Source: Thalassobius sp034670005
Lineage (GTDB): Bacteria > Pseudomonadota > Alphaproteobacteria > Rhodobacterales > Rhodobacteraceae
Direction of reading: 5' to 3'
Assembly: GCF_034670005.1 (NCBI RefSeq)
Contig: NZ_JAXMOH010000002.1
Coordinates: forward strand, 620,001-684,000
Length of the DNA stretch: 64,000 nucleotides
The position numbers and the translations under genes are program-made. Below the pieces are notes generated by a model. It made no database searches and was not told the origin of the DNA. It saw only the letters and a program-made list of their open reading frames with translations. Shown piece by piece: positions 25,258-32,640 of this stretch (its first letter is position 1; each line of letters begins with the position of its first letter).

Positions 25258-25623
25258 TTATGCCCCCTGTCCTTGGTATTTCCAGCTGCCCTTGCGGGTC
25301 GCCAGTTCCTCGCTGCCGGGCAGCAAGGTGTTCAATTTAACTTTCGCGGCCTTGGCCGGCGCGGCCTTGGGGGCCGCTTTGGGGGCTTCGGAGGCCACGG
25401 AGGTGTCTTTGACGACTGCTGACTGTGTCACCGCAGAAGTATCTGCCGCTGTTTTGCGTCCCGCATTCAGCCCGACAATCAGGAAAGCCGCGATGCCGAT
25501 AATGCCCGCAAGGGTCAGCTTCGCGCCCAGAACCAAGAAAATGCCCCCGGAAATGAGGCCTGCAAGGACCGCGTTGGTCCATCCGCGCGATGCGCGGGTC
25601 GTGGTATCGGTTGTCTTGGTCAT
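25258..25623 (-). CDS. Membrane protein with Ala/Lys linker and C-terminal EELAxRKGSWxY motif
   Basis: The 121-residue product has two probable membrane helices (about 17-33 and 37-53), then a 45-residue stretch rich in Ala, Lys, Thr and Val, and ends with LLPGSEELATRKGSWKYQ (101-117). That tail closely matches a segment in the linker of NuoE, the gene just upstream (LAGEEELAGRKGSWTYE, residues 286-302): 12 of 17 positions are identical. The gene lies 25 bp after nuoE and 17 bp before the DUF5337-like gene. No known family recognised. The shared motif suggests a common binding partner or a direct functional link with NuoE. Confidence 0.78.
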   Translation of the reverse strand: MTKTTDTTTRASRGWTNAVLAGLISGGIFLVLGAKLTLAGIIGIAAFLIVGLNAGRKTAADTSAVTQSAVVKDTSVASEAPKAAPKAAPAKAAKVKLNTLLPGSEELATRKGSWKYQGQGA

Positions 25624-25648
25624 GGTGTGTTCCCTGTGTCAGTTTTGA

Positions 25649-26914
25649 TTAATCGTAAAGTCCGTCCTTCTTGGCCCGCTTTGCAAATTCGGTCTCCTCA
25701 CCGCTGGCCAGCGCGCTGGCCTGACCGATCCAGTCGTCCCGGGTGATACGGCCTTTGAACTTCAGCCGGTTATCCACCCAGGCAATTTCTGCCTCGGTCC
25801 ATTTGGCGATCTGGTCGAAGTGATAGAAGCCCAGCTCATTGAGCGACTGCTCGAGCTTCGGTCCAACCCCTTTGATCATTTTCAGATCGTCCGCACCGCC
25901 CGAACGTGCCTCCCCCAGCAATTCGGGCTGTGTTTCTTCAACGTCACCGGCAGCAGCCGCCACGGGGGCGGGTTTTGCCGGGGCCGGGGCTGCTGCCCCG
26001 GCCGGTTTTTCGTAGGTCCAGCTGCCTTTGCGGCCTGCCAGTTCCTCTTCGCCCGCCAACTTGGCCGATGGCGTCACCTTGGGCGCGGCGGCCGTTGCGG
26101 GCGCAGCAGGTTCGGCAGGCTTGGCTGCGGGCTTCGGTTCGGCTTTCGGGGCGGCAGCCGGCTTGGCTTCGGCGGTCTTGGCCGAGGCTACCTCGGCGGC
26201 GTCCTTGCCCTTCATCCACGGGGTCAGGATCGGCACTTCGGTGCCGTCGATCCGCTTGACTGTGTCGCCCAGATCGACCGCCAGTTGCGCGCTGGCGTTA
26301 TACTGGGTCTTGCCGCTGTCGAAGTCTTTCAGCGAGGTCAGGCCGGATTTCGGTTCCGAGGCAAAACGACCGTTTTGCGGTCCCGGCACCGGCACCTTGC
26401 CTGCCGACAATTCGTCTAGGATTTCGGCGAAGCGTTCGGTTGTCAGGTCTTCGTAGTAATCCTTGCCGATCTGCACCATCGGCGCGTTGGCACAGGCGCC
26501 CAGACATTCGACCTCTTCCCAGGTGAATTTGCCATCCGCCGACAGGGTGAAAGGCTTGTCCGCGATCTTGTCCTTGCAGACCTCGATCAGCTTTTCCGCG
26601 CCGCAGATCATGCACGACGTGGTGCCGCAGACCTGAACATGCGCCACCGACCCGGTCGGGGTCAGTTGGAACATGAAATAGAAGGACGCCACTTCGAAGG
26701 CGCGGATATGCGCCATGCCCAGCATGTCAGCGACATATTCGATGGCGGGGCGGGTCAGCCAGCCCTCTTGTTCCTGGGCGCGCCACAAGAGCGGAATGAC
26801 CGCCGATTGAGCCCGGCCAGCGGGATATTTGGTGATCTGAGCCTCGGCCCATTTCAGGTTTTCGGGCAGGAAAGCGAAGCTTTCGGGCTGATCGTGATAG
26901 AGACGGCGTAGCAT
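25649..26914 (-). CDS. nuoE: NADH-quinone oxidoreductase subunit E with C-terminal extension
   Basis: NuoE holds the 2Fe-2S cluster N1a beside NuoF. Residues 1-170 are the normal thioredoxin-like subunit with ligands C96, C101, C137 and C141. The protein is 421 residues, more than twice the usual 160-240: an Ala/Pro/Lys-rich linker (about 240-325) contains the motif EELAGRKGSWTY (290-301), and a helix-hairpin-helix-like domain (KMIKGVGPKLEQSLNELGF, about 345-363, continuing to 400) closes it. Extended NuoE proteins are usual in Rhodobacteraceae, but the role of the extension is not known to me. A 37-bp gap separates it from nuoD. Confidence 0.95.
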   Translation of the reverse strand: MLRRLYHDQPESFAFLPENLKWAEAQITKYPAGRAQSAVIPLLWRAQEQEGWLTRPAIEYVADMLGMAHIRAFEVASFYFMFQLTPTGSVAHVQVCGTTSCMICGAEKLIEVCKDKIADKPFTLSADGKFTWEEVECLGACANAPMVQIGKDYYEDLTTERFAEILDELSAGKVPVPGPQNGRFASEPKSGLTSLKDFDSGKTQYNASAQLAVDLGDTVKRIDGTEVPILTPWMKGKDAAEVASAKTAEAKPAAAPKAEPKPAAKPAEPAAPATAAAPKVTPSAKLAGEEELAGRKGSWTYEKPAGAAAPAPAKPAPVAAAAGDVEETQPELLGEARSGGADDLKMIKGVGPKLEQSLNELGFYHFDQIAKWTEAEIAWVDNRLKFKGRITRDDWIGQASALASGEETEFAKRAKKDGLYD

Positions 26915-26951
26915 CAGGCACAGGCTCCGAGTGTCAGTTCAATTCCGGTCA

Positions 26952-28175
26952 TCAGCGGTCGATCTCCCCGAACACAACATCCATGGTGCCGATGATGGCG
27001 GCGATGTCGGCCAGTTGGTGGCCGGTGCTGACGTGGTCCATCGCCTGCAGATGCAGGAAGCCCGGGGCGCGCAGCTTGGCGCGGTAGGGTTTGTTGGACC
27101 CGTCCGATTTCAGGTAGACGCCGAATTCGCCCTTGGGCGCCTCGACGGCGGCGTAAACTTCGCCTTCGGGCACATGGAAGCCTTCGGTGTACAGTTTGAA
27201 GTGATGAATCAGGGCTTCCATCGATTGCTTCATCTCGGCGCGTTTCGGCGGCGTCAGTTTCCCGCGCGCCAGCACGTCACCGGGGGTTTCGCGCAGTTTC
27301 GAGATGGCCTGACGGATGATGCTGGTCGATTGCCGCATTTCTTCCATCCGGACCAGATAACGATCATAGCAATCGCCATTCTTGCCGACCGGAATCTGGA
27401 AATCGAATTCGTCATAGCATTCGTAAGGCTGCGCCCGGCGCAAATCCCAGGCCAGCCCCGAGCCGCGCACCATCACGCCCGAGAAACCCCATTCGAGGAT
27501 GTCCTGTTCGGTGACGACGCCGATATCGGCGTTGCGCTGTTTGAAAATGCGGTTTTCGGTCAGAAGCCCGTCGATATCGTCCAGAACAGCCGGGAATTCC
27601 AGCGCCCATTCTTCGATATCGTCGAGCAATTCATCGGTCAGGTCCTGATGCACACCGCCGGGACGGAAATAGGCCGCATGCAGACGCGCGCCACAGGCCC
27701 GTTCGTAGAAGATCATCAGCTTTTCGCGTTCTTCGAAGCCCCAGAGCGGCGGGGTCAGCGCGCCGACATCCATCGCCTGCGTGGTGACGTTCAGCAGGTG
27801 GTTCAACACCCGGCCGATTTCGCTGTACAGAACCCGGATCAGGCTGGCGCGGCGCGGTACTTCTACACCGGTCAGTTTTTCGATTGCCAGACACCACGCA
27901 TGTTCCTGATTCATCGGCGCCACGTAATCGAGGCGGTCGAGATAGGGCAGGTTTTGCAGGTAGGTGCGGCTTTCCATCAGCTTCTCGGTGCCGCGATGCA
28001 GCAGGCCGATATGCGGGTCGCAGCGTTCGACGATTTCGCCGTCCAGTTCCAGCACAAGGCGCAGCACGCCGTGGGCCGCCGGGTGCTGCGGGCCGAAGTT
28101 GATGTTGAAATTGCGGATATGCTGTTCGCCCTGCAGCGCGTCGACGCTGCCGTCGTCAAATTTGGAGCCGTCCAT
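26952..28175 (-). CDS. nuoD: NADH-quinone oxidoreductase subunit D
   Basis: The 49-kDa-type subunit that lines the quinone site with NuoB. The 407-residue protein starts with an unusual acidic lead MDGSKFDDGSVDALQGEQ before the conserved FNINFGPQHPAAHGVLRL, where the HPAAH loop contacts quinone; SADIA-like GHQLADIAAIIGTMDVVFGEIDR closes it (shown as DVVFGEIDR). NuoC and NuoD are separate here, as in alphaproteobacteria and mitochondria, not fused as in E. coli. The start overlaps the stop of the preceding small membrane-protein gene by one base (TAATG-type). Confidence 0.96.
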   Translation of the reverse strand: MDGSKFDDGSVDALQGEQHIRNFNINFGPQHPAAHGVLRLVLELDGEIVERCDPHIGLLHRGTEKLMESRTYLQNLPYLDRLDYVAPMNQEHAWCLAIEKLTGVEVPRRASLIRVLYSEIGRVLNHLLNVTTQAMDVGALTPPLWGFEEREKLMIFYERACGARLHAAYFRPGGVHQDLTDELLDDIEEWALEFPAVLDDIDGLLTENRIFKQRNADIGVVTEQDILEWGFSGVMVRGSGLAWDLRRAQPYECYDEFDFQIPVGKNGDCYDRYLVRMEEMRQSTSIIRQAISKLRETPGDVLARGKLTPPKRAEMKQSMEALIHHFKLYTEGFHVPEGEVYAAVEAPKGEFGVYLKSDGSNKPYRAKLRAPGFLHLQAMDHVSTGHQLADIAAIIGTMDVVFGEIDR

Positions 28176-28381
28176 TACGCGGTGCCTCCGTCAATGTCGC
28201 TCTTGAACGCCATGACCCAAAGCAGGATCAGCGCCACGAGCGGAAAAATGGTGAAGATCGCCACCCAGTTCGGAATGCCGAACCGCGGCAACAACCGCCA
28301 GAACGGCACCACGATCAGAGCGCCGATAATCAGGAGCCAGACAAGTCCGCCGCCACCCATGCCGTAACCGCCTATCATCAT
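28175..28381 (-). CDS. Small two-helix membrane protein between nuoC and nuoD
   Basis: The 68-residue product has a Gly/Met-rich start (MMIGGYGMGGGG), a first hydrophobic helix (about 13-27), a loop with RLLPRFGIPNW and a second helix (about 39-59), ending in a short acidic tail. It overlaps the nuoC stop at its start (ATGA at 28378-28381) and the nuoD start at its stop, so it is wedged into the operon with translational coupling on both sides. I do not recognise a named family. Such placement argues for a real, expressed gene. Confidence 0.75.
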   Translation of the reverse strand: MMIGGYGMGGGGLVWLLIIGALIVVPFWRLLPRFGIPNWVAIFTIFPLVALILLWVMAFKSDIDGGTA

Positions 28382-28983
28382 TTCGCCTCCCCCTTTTCAT
28401 CGCCGGGCAGGATGTAGTTGGCACCTTCCCAGGGGCTCATGAAATCGAACTGCCGGTATTCCTGAACCAGCTTCACCGGTTCATAGACCACGCGCTTCAA
28501 TTCTTCATCGTAGCGTACTTCGGTGTAGCCGGTGGTCGGGAAATCCTTGCGCAGCGGGTGACCACGGAAACCGTAATCGGTCAGCAAACGACGCAGGTCC
28601 GGATGACCCGAGAAGATGATCCCGAACATGTCGAACACTTCGCGTTCGAACCAGTTGGCCGAAGGGTGCACTTCAATGATCGAGGGCACCATGTCGTTTT
28701 CGCGCACCGAGACCCGCAGGCGGATCCGGTGGTTCTGGTACATCGACAGGAAATGATAGACCACGTCGAACCGCTTGGCCCGTTCGGGATAATCGACCGC
28801 GGTGATATCCACCAGCGACGAGAATTTGCAATTCGAGTCGGTTTTCAGGAAGTCGACGAAATCGACGATATTGGCCGGGGCCACGTCGATATTCAGCTCG
28901 CCATACGCGATATCCCAGCCAATCACGCAATCGGGCCGCTTCAGCTCGATATGGGTGGCCAGTTCGGTCAAGGCTTCGGTCAT
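28378..28983 (-). CDS. nuoC: NADH-quinone oxidoreductase subunit C
   Basis: The 30-kDa-type peripheral subunit that contacts NuoD. The 201-residue protein contains the signature ERE-VFDMFGI region (WFEREVFDMFGIIFSGHPDLRRLL, shown as EREVFDMFGIIFSGHPDL) and ends with MSPWEGANYILPGDE. I chose the ATG at 28983 (MTEALTELATHIELKRPD); the longer open frame upstream runs into nuoB. It starts 19 bp after nuoB. Confidence 0.96.
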   Translation of the reverse strand: MTEALTELATHIELKRPDCVIGWDIAYGELNIDVAPANIVDFVDFLKTDSNCKFSSLVDITAVDYPERAKRFDVVYHFLSMYQNHRIRLRVSVRENDMVPSIIEVHPSANWFEREVFDMFGIIFSGHPDLRRLLTDYGFRGHPLRKDFPTTGYTEVRYDEELKRVVYEPVKLVQEYRQFDFMSPWEGANYILPGDEKGEAK

Positions 28984-29002
28984 AATCTCTGTCCCTCCCG
29001 CG

Positions 29003-29536
29003 TCAGCGCACGATCGTGCCGGTGCGGCGGATTTTGCGTTGCAGCTGCATGATGCCATACATCAGCGCCTCGGCGGTCGGCGGGCAGCCGGGCACATAGA
29101 CGTCGACCGGCACGACGCGGTCGCAGCCACGCACGACCGAATAGCTGTAATGGTAGTAACCGCCGCCATTGGCGCAGGACCCCATCGAGATCACATAGCG
29201 CGGTTCGGGCATCTGGTCATAGACCTTGCGCAGTGCCGGTGCCATTTTATTGGTCAGGGTGCCAGCAACGATCATCAGGTCGGATTGACGCGGGGACGCG
29301 CGCGGTGCGGTGCCGTAGCGTTCCAGGTCATAGCGCGGCATCGAAGTGTGCATCATCTCGACGGCGCAGCAGGCCAGACCAAAGGTCATCCAGTGCAGCG
29401 ACCCGGTACGGCCCCAGTTGACGATGTCTTCGACCGTGGTCAGCAGGAAACCTTTGTCCTGCAGTTCGCGGTTGAGTTCCTGCGTGGCGACCTCGCGGTC
29501 GATCCCGGCAGTATTGGACCCGGCCATCACTCCCAT
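29003..29536 (-). CDS. nuoB: NADH-quinone oxidoreductase subunit B
   Basis: Carries the terminal cluster N2, which reduces quinone. With the start at 29536 (MGVMAGSNTAG, 177 residues) the N2 ligands are C56, C57, C121 and C151 (GLACCAVEMM, GSCANGG, VPGCPP). Two other starts are possible: ATG at 29527, overlapping the nuoA stop by one base, and ATG at 29557. I prefer 29536 because similar roseobacter proteins begin MGVM, but the choice does not affect the domain. The surrounding RASPRQSDLMIVAGTLT is highly conserved. Confidence 0.95.
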   Translation of the reverse strand: MGVMAGSNTAGIDREVATQELNRELQDKGFLLTTVEDIVNWGRTGSLHWMTFGLACCAVEMMHTSMPRYDLERYGTAPRASPRQSDLMIVAGTLTNKMAPALRKVYDQMPEPRYVISMGSCANGGGYYHYSYSVVRGCDRVVPVDVYVPGCPPTAEALMYGIMQLQRKIRRTGTIVR

Positions 29537-29892
29537 TCCAGCGCCCCTTTCTTCCACTCGTAGGCAAAGCCCGCGGTCAGCACGCCGAGGAATACCATCA
29601 TCGACCAGAACCCGACCATCGAGAGATCCTTGAACGCGACGGCCCAGGGAAACAGCATGGCAATTTCGAGATCGAAAATGATGAACAGGATCGACACCAG
29701 ATAGAACCGGACATCGAATTTCATCCGCGCGTCGTCAAAGGCGTTGAAGCCACATTCATAAGCCGACACCTTTTCAGGGTCCGGGTTGCGAACGGCAATA
29801 ACAATGGCGGCGAGGATCAGGACAAGGCCAAGTACAATCGCAATGGCCAGAAAGACGAGGATGGGAAGGTATTCCCTCAGCATCTCTTCCAC
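29527..29892 (-). CDS. nuoA: NADH-quinone oxidoreductase subunit A, probable GTG start
   Basis: Three-helix membrane subunit at the junction of the two arms and first gene of the operon. Family signatures are YECGFNAFDDARMKFDVRFY (shown in part: YECGFNAF) and FIIFDLEIAMLFPWA. An ATG at 29907 opens the frame, but AAAGGAG, an excellent ribosome binding site, lies inside that extension and 6 bases before a GTG at 29892, which gives the familiar start MEEMLREYLPIL (121 residues). I therefore annotate GTG. It overlaps nuoB whatever nuoB start is used. Confidence 0.93.
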   Translation of the reverse strand: MEEMLREYLPILVFLAIAIVLGLVLILAAIVIAVRNPDPEKVSAYECGFNAFDDARMKFDVRFYLVSILFIIFDLEIAMLFPWAVAFKDLSMVGFWSMMVFLGVLTAGFAYEWKKGALEWE

Positions 29893-30296
29893 GGTGGCTC
29901 CTTTCATGCGCGGATGGGCGCAGGCAGTAGGCTGCTTTAGCTAGGCAGGGTTTACTCCCGCCCCTTGGCAGGGTCAACCGAACCGGAGACACATTCAAAT
30001 AAATGAAGATGTTGCATTTTTCCCGGTATACAATGGCACACGCGGCATTTCCCATGCTGTCGCGCAGCAAAGATAATCAGTTTTTTTGACGGTCCCACAA
30101 ATTTCCGTCTGCCGACATGGCAAAGTCACCAACCGGGGCGGCAGCGATTCTTTTTCAATGGCGGTGCGGATGTAGGCATTCAAGGGATGAAAGAACAGGC
30201 AAACGGCGCCCGCTTGGGGGCGCCGCCGATGATTTCAACAGGACAGATTCGCGGACCAGGAACGGCGATGCCGGTCCCGCCTGTCAGCCCTGCCTG
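29893..30296. promoter_or_regulatory. Non-coding region holding the nuo promoter
   Basis: About 400 bp without a convincing gene between nuoA and the 3' end of the leucine-degradation operon, both on the minus strand. The short open frames here lack ribosome binding sites and family sequence. The best promoter candidate for nuo on the minus strand is TTGACC at 29977-29972 and TAAACC at 29954-29949 with a 17-bp spacer, which would start transcription near 29,940. The stretch 29990-30120 is AT-rich compared with its surroundings and could hold regulator sites; I see no recognisable operator. Confidence 0.5.
30204..30225 (-). terminator. Hairpin after the leucine-degradation operon
   Basis: CGGCGCCC (30204-30211) pairs perfectly with GGGCGCCG (30218-30225) around a 6-base loop. 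On the minus strand it is followed by only TTTG, so it is a moderate candidate for a terminator of the liu operon, about 70 bp beyond the liuC stop. Confidence 0.5.
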
Positions 30297-30305
30297 TCAG
30301 CCCTG
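30280..30305 (+). repeat. 13-bp perfect tandem duplication across the liuC stop codon
   Basis: CCTGTCAGCCCTG occurs twice head to tail at 30280-30292 and 30293-30305. The second copy contains the liuC stop codon (TGA on the minus strand at 30299-30297). The first copy lies downstream of the stop, so the protein is unaffected. Confidence 0.85.
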
Positions 30306-31079
30306 CCAGGCCGGTTTGCGTTTATCGAAAAAGGCGCCGATCCCTTCGGGCGCTTCCGCCCCTTCCCAGCAGGCGGCCAGTTCGGAGGCGGTGTGTTCGA
30401 TGACAGCCTCGTCGATGCGCGGCCCCAAGGTGCGCAGCAGCGCCTTTGCCCGCGCCACGGCACCCGGAGCGCAGTCCAGATAGGGGACGATTTCCGCCTC
30501 CACGGCGGCGTCCAGATCTTCGACTGGAACGGATTTGGCCAGCAGCCCAAGTTCGACCGCTTCGGGGCCTTTGAACCGTCGTCCGGACATGAACACCCGG
30601 CGCGCCCGCGCTTCGCCCATCCGGGCACAGACATAAGGCCCGATGGTGGCCGGGATCAGACCCAGCCGGGTTTCGGTCAGCGCCATTGTGACGCTATCGG
30701 CCCCGATGGCGATATCACAAACGCTGGCCATGCCGACGCCGCCGCCAAACGCATTGCCATGCACCTTGCCGATCAGAGGCTTCGGCAGGGTGTTGAGCGC
30801 CTGAAGCATCCGGGCGAGTTTCGTCGCCTCGGCCATGCGGGTGGCGCGGTCGGCTTCGAACTGGCTCCGCATCCAGCCCAGATCACCCCCGGCGCAGAAG
30901 GTTTTGCCCCTGGCGGCCAGAACCACCACGCGCACCGTGTCATCCGCTGCCAGTTCATCGGCTGCGGCGTGAATGTCCGCAATCATCTGCGCCGACATTG
31001 CATTATGCTTGTCTGCCCGGTCCAGCCACAAGGTGGCAACGCCACGCCCGTCCCGGTCCACGCTTACTGTGTCGCTCAT
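30297..31079 (-). CDS. liuC: Enoyl-CoA hydratase family protein, probable methylglutaconyl-CoA hydratase
   Basis: Likely hydrates 3-methylglutaconyl-CoA to HMG-CoA, the step between methylcrotonyl-CoA carboxylase and HMG-CoA lyase in leucine breakdown. The 260-residue crotonase has the CoA-binding DKHNAMSAQM (about 24-33) and the oxyanion-hole motif CAGGDLGWM (about 66-74). I chose the ATG at 31079 (MSDTVSVDRDG); the frame continues upstream only toward liuE without family sequence. It is the last gene of the operon, 43 bp after liuE. The specific substrate is inferred from the neighbours. Confidence 0.87.
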   Translation of the reverse strand: MSDTVSVDRDGRGVATLWLDRADKHNAMSAQMIADIHAAADELAADDTVRVVVLAARGKTFCAGGDLGWMRSQFEADRATRMAEATKLARMLQALNTLPKPLIGKVHGNAFGGGVGMASVCDIAIGADSVTMALTETRLGLIPATIGPYVCARMGEARARRVFMSGRRFKGPEAVELGLLAKSVPVEDLDAAVEAEIVPYLDCAPGAVARAKALLRTLGPRIDEAVIEHTASELAACWEGAEAPEGIGAFFDKRKPAWQG

Positions 31080-31122
31080 CCTGTTTCTCCTCCGCTTGGC
31101 GGTGCCCCGCCCGTTTCCTGCC

Positions 31123-31977
31123 TTAGCCGTTCCGCATGGCGCGGGCCATTTCGGCGGCGCGGTCCAGCACCCCGATATCAAGACCGGTTTCATACCCCAG
31201 TTCGGTCAACCGCGCCTGCACCGCCTCGGTGGCCACATTGCCAGCCGCACCCGGCGCGTAAGGGCAACCGCCCAAGCCCCCAACGGCAGCGTCGAACACC
31301 CGCAGGCCCTTTTCCAGCGACACCTCTATATTGGCCAGCGCCCGGCCCGCCGTGTCGTGGTAATGCCCGGCCAGGCGATCCGCCGGGATCACGCTCAGCA
31401 CCGCGTCGAGCATCGCCGCGATGGTTTCCGGTGTCCCCTGCCCGATCGTGTCGCCCAGACTGATTTCATAGCAGCCCATCGCATCCAGTGCCTCGGCCAC
31501 GCGGGCCACCTGCGCCGGGTCGGTCGACCCGTCATAGGGGCAATCGGTGACGCAGGAAATATAGCCGCGCACCCGGATTCCGGCCTCTTTCGCGGCATGG
31601 ACGACCGGTTCGAACCGGTCCAGGCTTTCGGCGATGGTGGCGTTGATATTGGCCTTGGAAAAGCCTTCCGAGGCCGATCCGAAAATCGCCACCTCGTCGG
31701 CCTTGGCCGCCAGAGCGCGCTCCAGCCCCTTCATGTTGGGGGTCAGCGCAGCATAGGACACGCCCGGTTTGCGGGTGATCCCCGCCAGCACCTCGGCGCT
31801 GTCGGCCATTTGTGGCACCCATTTGGGACTGACGAAGCTGGCCACCTCGATACGCTTGAACCCGGCTTCGGACAGGCAATCGACCAGCGCGATCTTTTCC
31901 GAGGTCGGGATCATCCGCTTTTCGTTCTGCAACCCGTCGCGCGGACCCATTTCAAATATTTCGACGTATTCGCTCAT
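31123..31977 (-). CDS. liuE: Hydroxymethylglutaryl-CoA lyase
   Basis: Cleaves HMG-CoA to acetyl-CoA and acetoacetate, the last step of leucine degradation. The 284-residue TIM-barrel protein shows the N-terminal GPRDGLQNEKR with the catalytic Arg/Asp, the metal-binding HYHD-type HYHDTAG, and the C-terminal GLGGCPYAPGAAGN containing the mobile-loop cysteine of this enzyme. It starts 3 bp after the GST gene. Confidence 0.94.
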   Translation of the reverse strand: MSEYVEIFEMGPRDGLQNEKRMIPTSEKIALVDCLSEAGFKRIEVASFVSPKWVPQMADSAEVLAGITRKPGVSYAALTPNMKGLERALAAKADEVAIFGSASEGFSKANINATIAESLDRFEPVVHAAKEAGIRVRGYISCVTDCPYDGSTDPAQVARVAEALDAMGCYEISLGDTIGQGTPETIAAMLDAVLSVIPADRLAGHYHDTAGRALANIEVSLEKGLRVFDAAVGGLGGCPYAPGAAGNVATEAVQARLTELGYETGLDIGVLDRAAEMARAMRNG

Positions 31978-31980
31978 CGC

Positions 31981-32640
31981 TTACTCCCCGGGCATTTCAT
32001 AGAAATCGCGGTCGTAGAATTCCTGCGGCCCTTCGGCGTCCTGCGCGGAACGATAGGCCGGACGGGCCGCGATCCGGTCGCGATAGGCGGACAGCTTCGG
32101 GAAGCGATCGAACCGGACGTAGTGCGAGGCGCTTTCCAGCGTGAATCCCATCATGATGTCGACGGCGGAAAAGCCGGATGGCAACAGGTAATCGTGACCC
32201 TGCAAGGCCTGTTCGACCCCCTGGAGCGTGATCGCCAAACGCTTGGTTTCCAATCCCATTACCGTCACCGACCGCGACGACGGATCGGGCAAGAACAGGT
32301 GCTGCATGTTGAGGTTCTGGATATGGCAGGCAAGCGTTTCCGAATAATGCAGCCACATCAGCCAATCGGCGCGCTCCGGATCGCCGAGGGCCGGCATCAA
32401 TCCGTGACCGTCGCGCGTTTCGCACAGGTACTGCACGATGGCGCCGCTTTCAAAAAGCACCCGGCCGTCGATTTCCAGCGCTGGGGCCCGGCGGGCGGGC
32501 GAAATCGCCCTGAACTCTTCTGTATGCAGAGACCCGTTGATGATACCGTAACGGATCACCTCGGGATCTTCGCCCAGTTCGTGCAGCAGCCACAGCACCC
32601 GGAAGGACCGGCTGCCTGCGATGGAATGCAGACGGATCAT
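31981..32640 (-). CDS. Glutathione S-transferase family protein
   Basis: The 219-residue protein has an N-terminal thioredoxin-like glutathione-binding domain (MIRLHSIAGSRSFRVLWLLHEL, given as LHSIAGSRSFRVLW) with the cis-proline region PALEIDG and ESGAIVQYL at about 52-72, and an all-helical C-terminal domain. The ATG overlaps the liuD stop (ATGA at 32637-32640), so it is translated with methylcrotonyl-CoA carboxylase. A GST is not a required step of leucine degradation; detoxifying reactive unsaturated acyl-CoA intermediates is one possibility, but the substrate is unknown. Confidence 0.88.
   Translation of the reverse strand: MIRLHSIAGSRSFRVLWLLHELGEDPEVIRYGIINGSLHTEEFRAISPARRAPALEIDGRVLFESGAIVQYLCETRDGHGLMPALGDPERADWLMWLHYSETLACHIQNLNMQHLFLPDPSSRSVTVMGLETKRLAITLQGVEQALQGHDYLLPSGFSAVDIMMGFTLESASHYVRFDRFPKLSAYRDRIAARPAYRSAQDAEGPQEFYDRDFYEMPGE

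Noticed and set aside
29995..30183. A 62-codon minus-strand frame upstream of nuoA
   Set aside because: No ribosome binding site, no recognisable sequence, and it lies in the AT-richer region where the nuo promoter should be. I treat it as non-coding.
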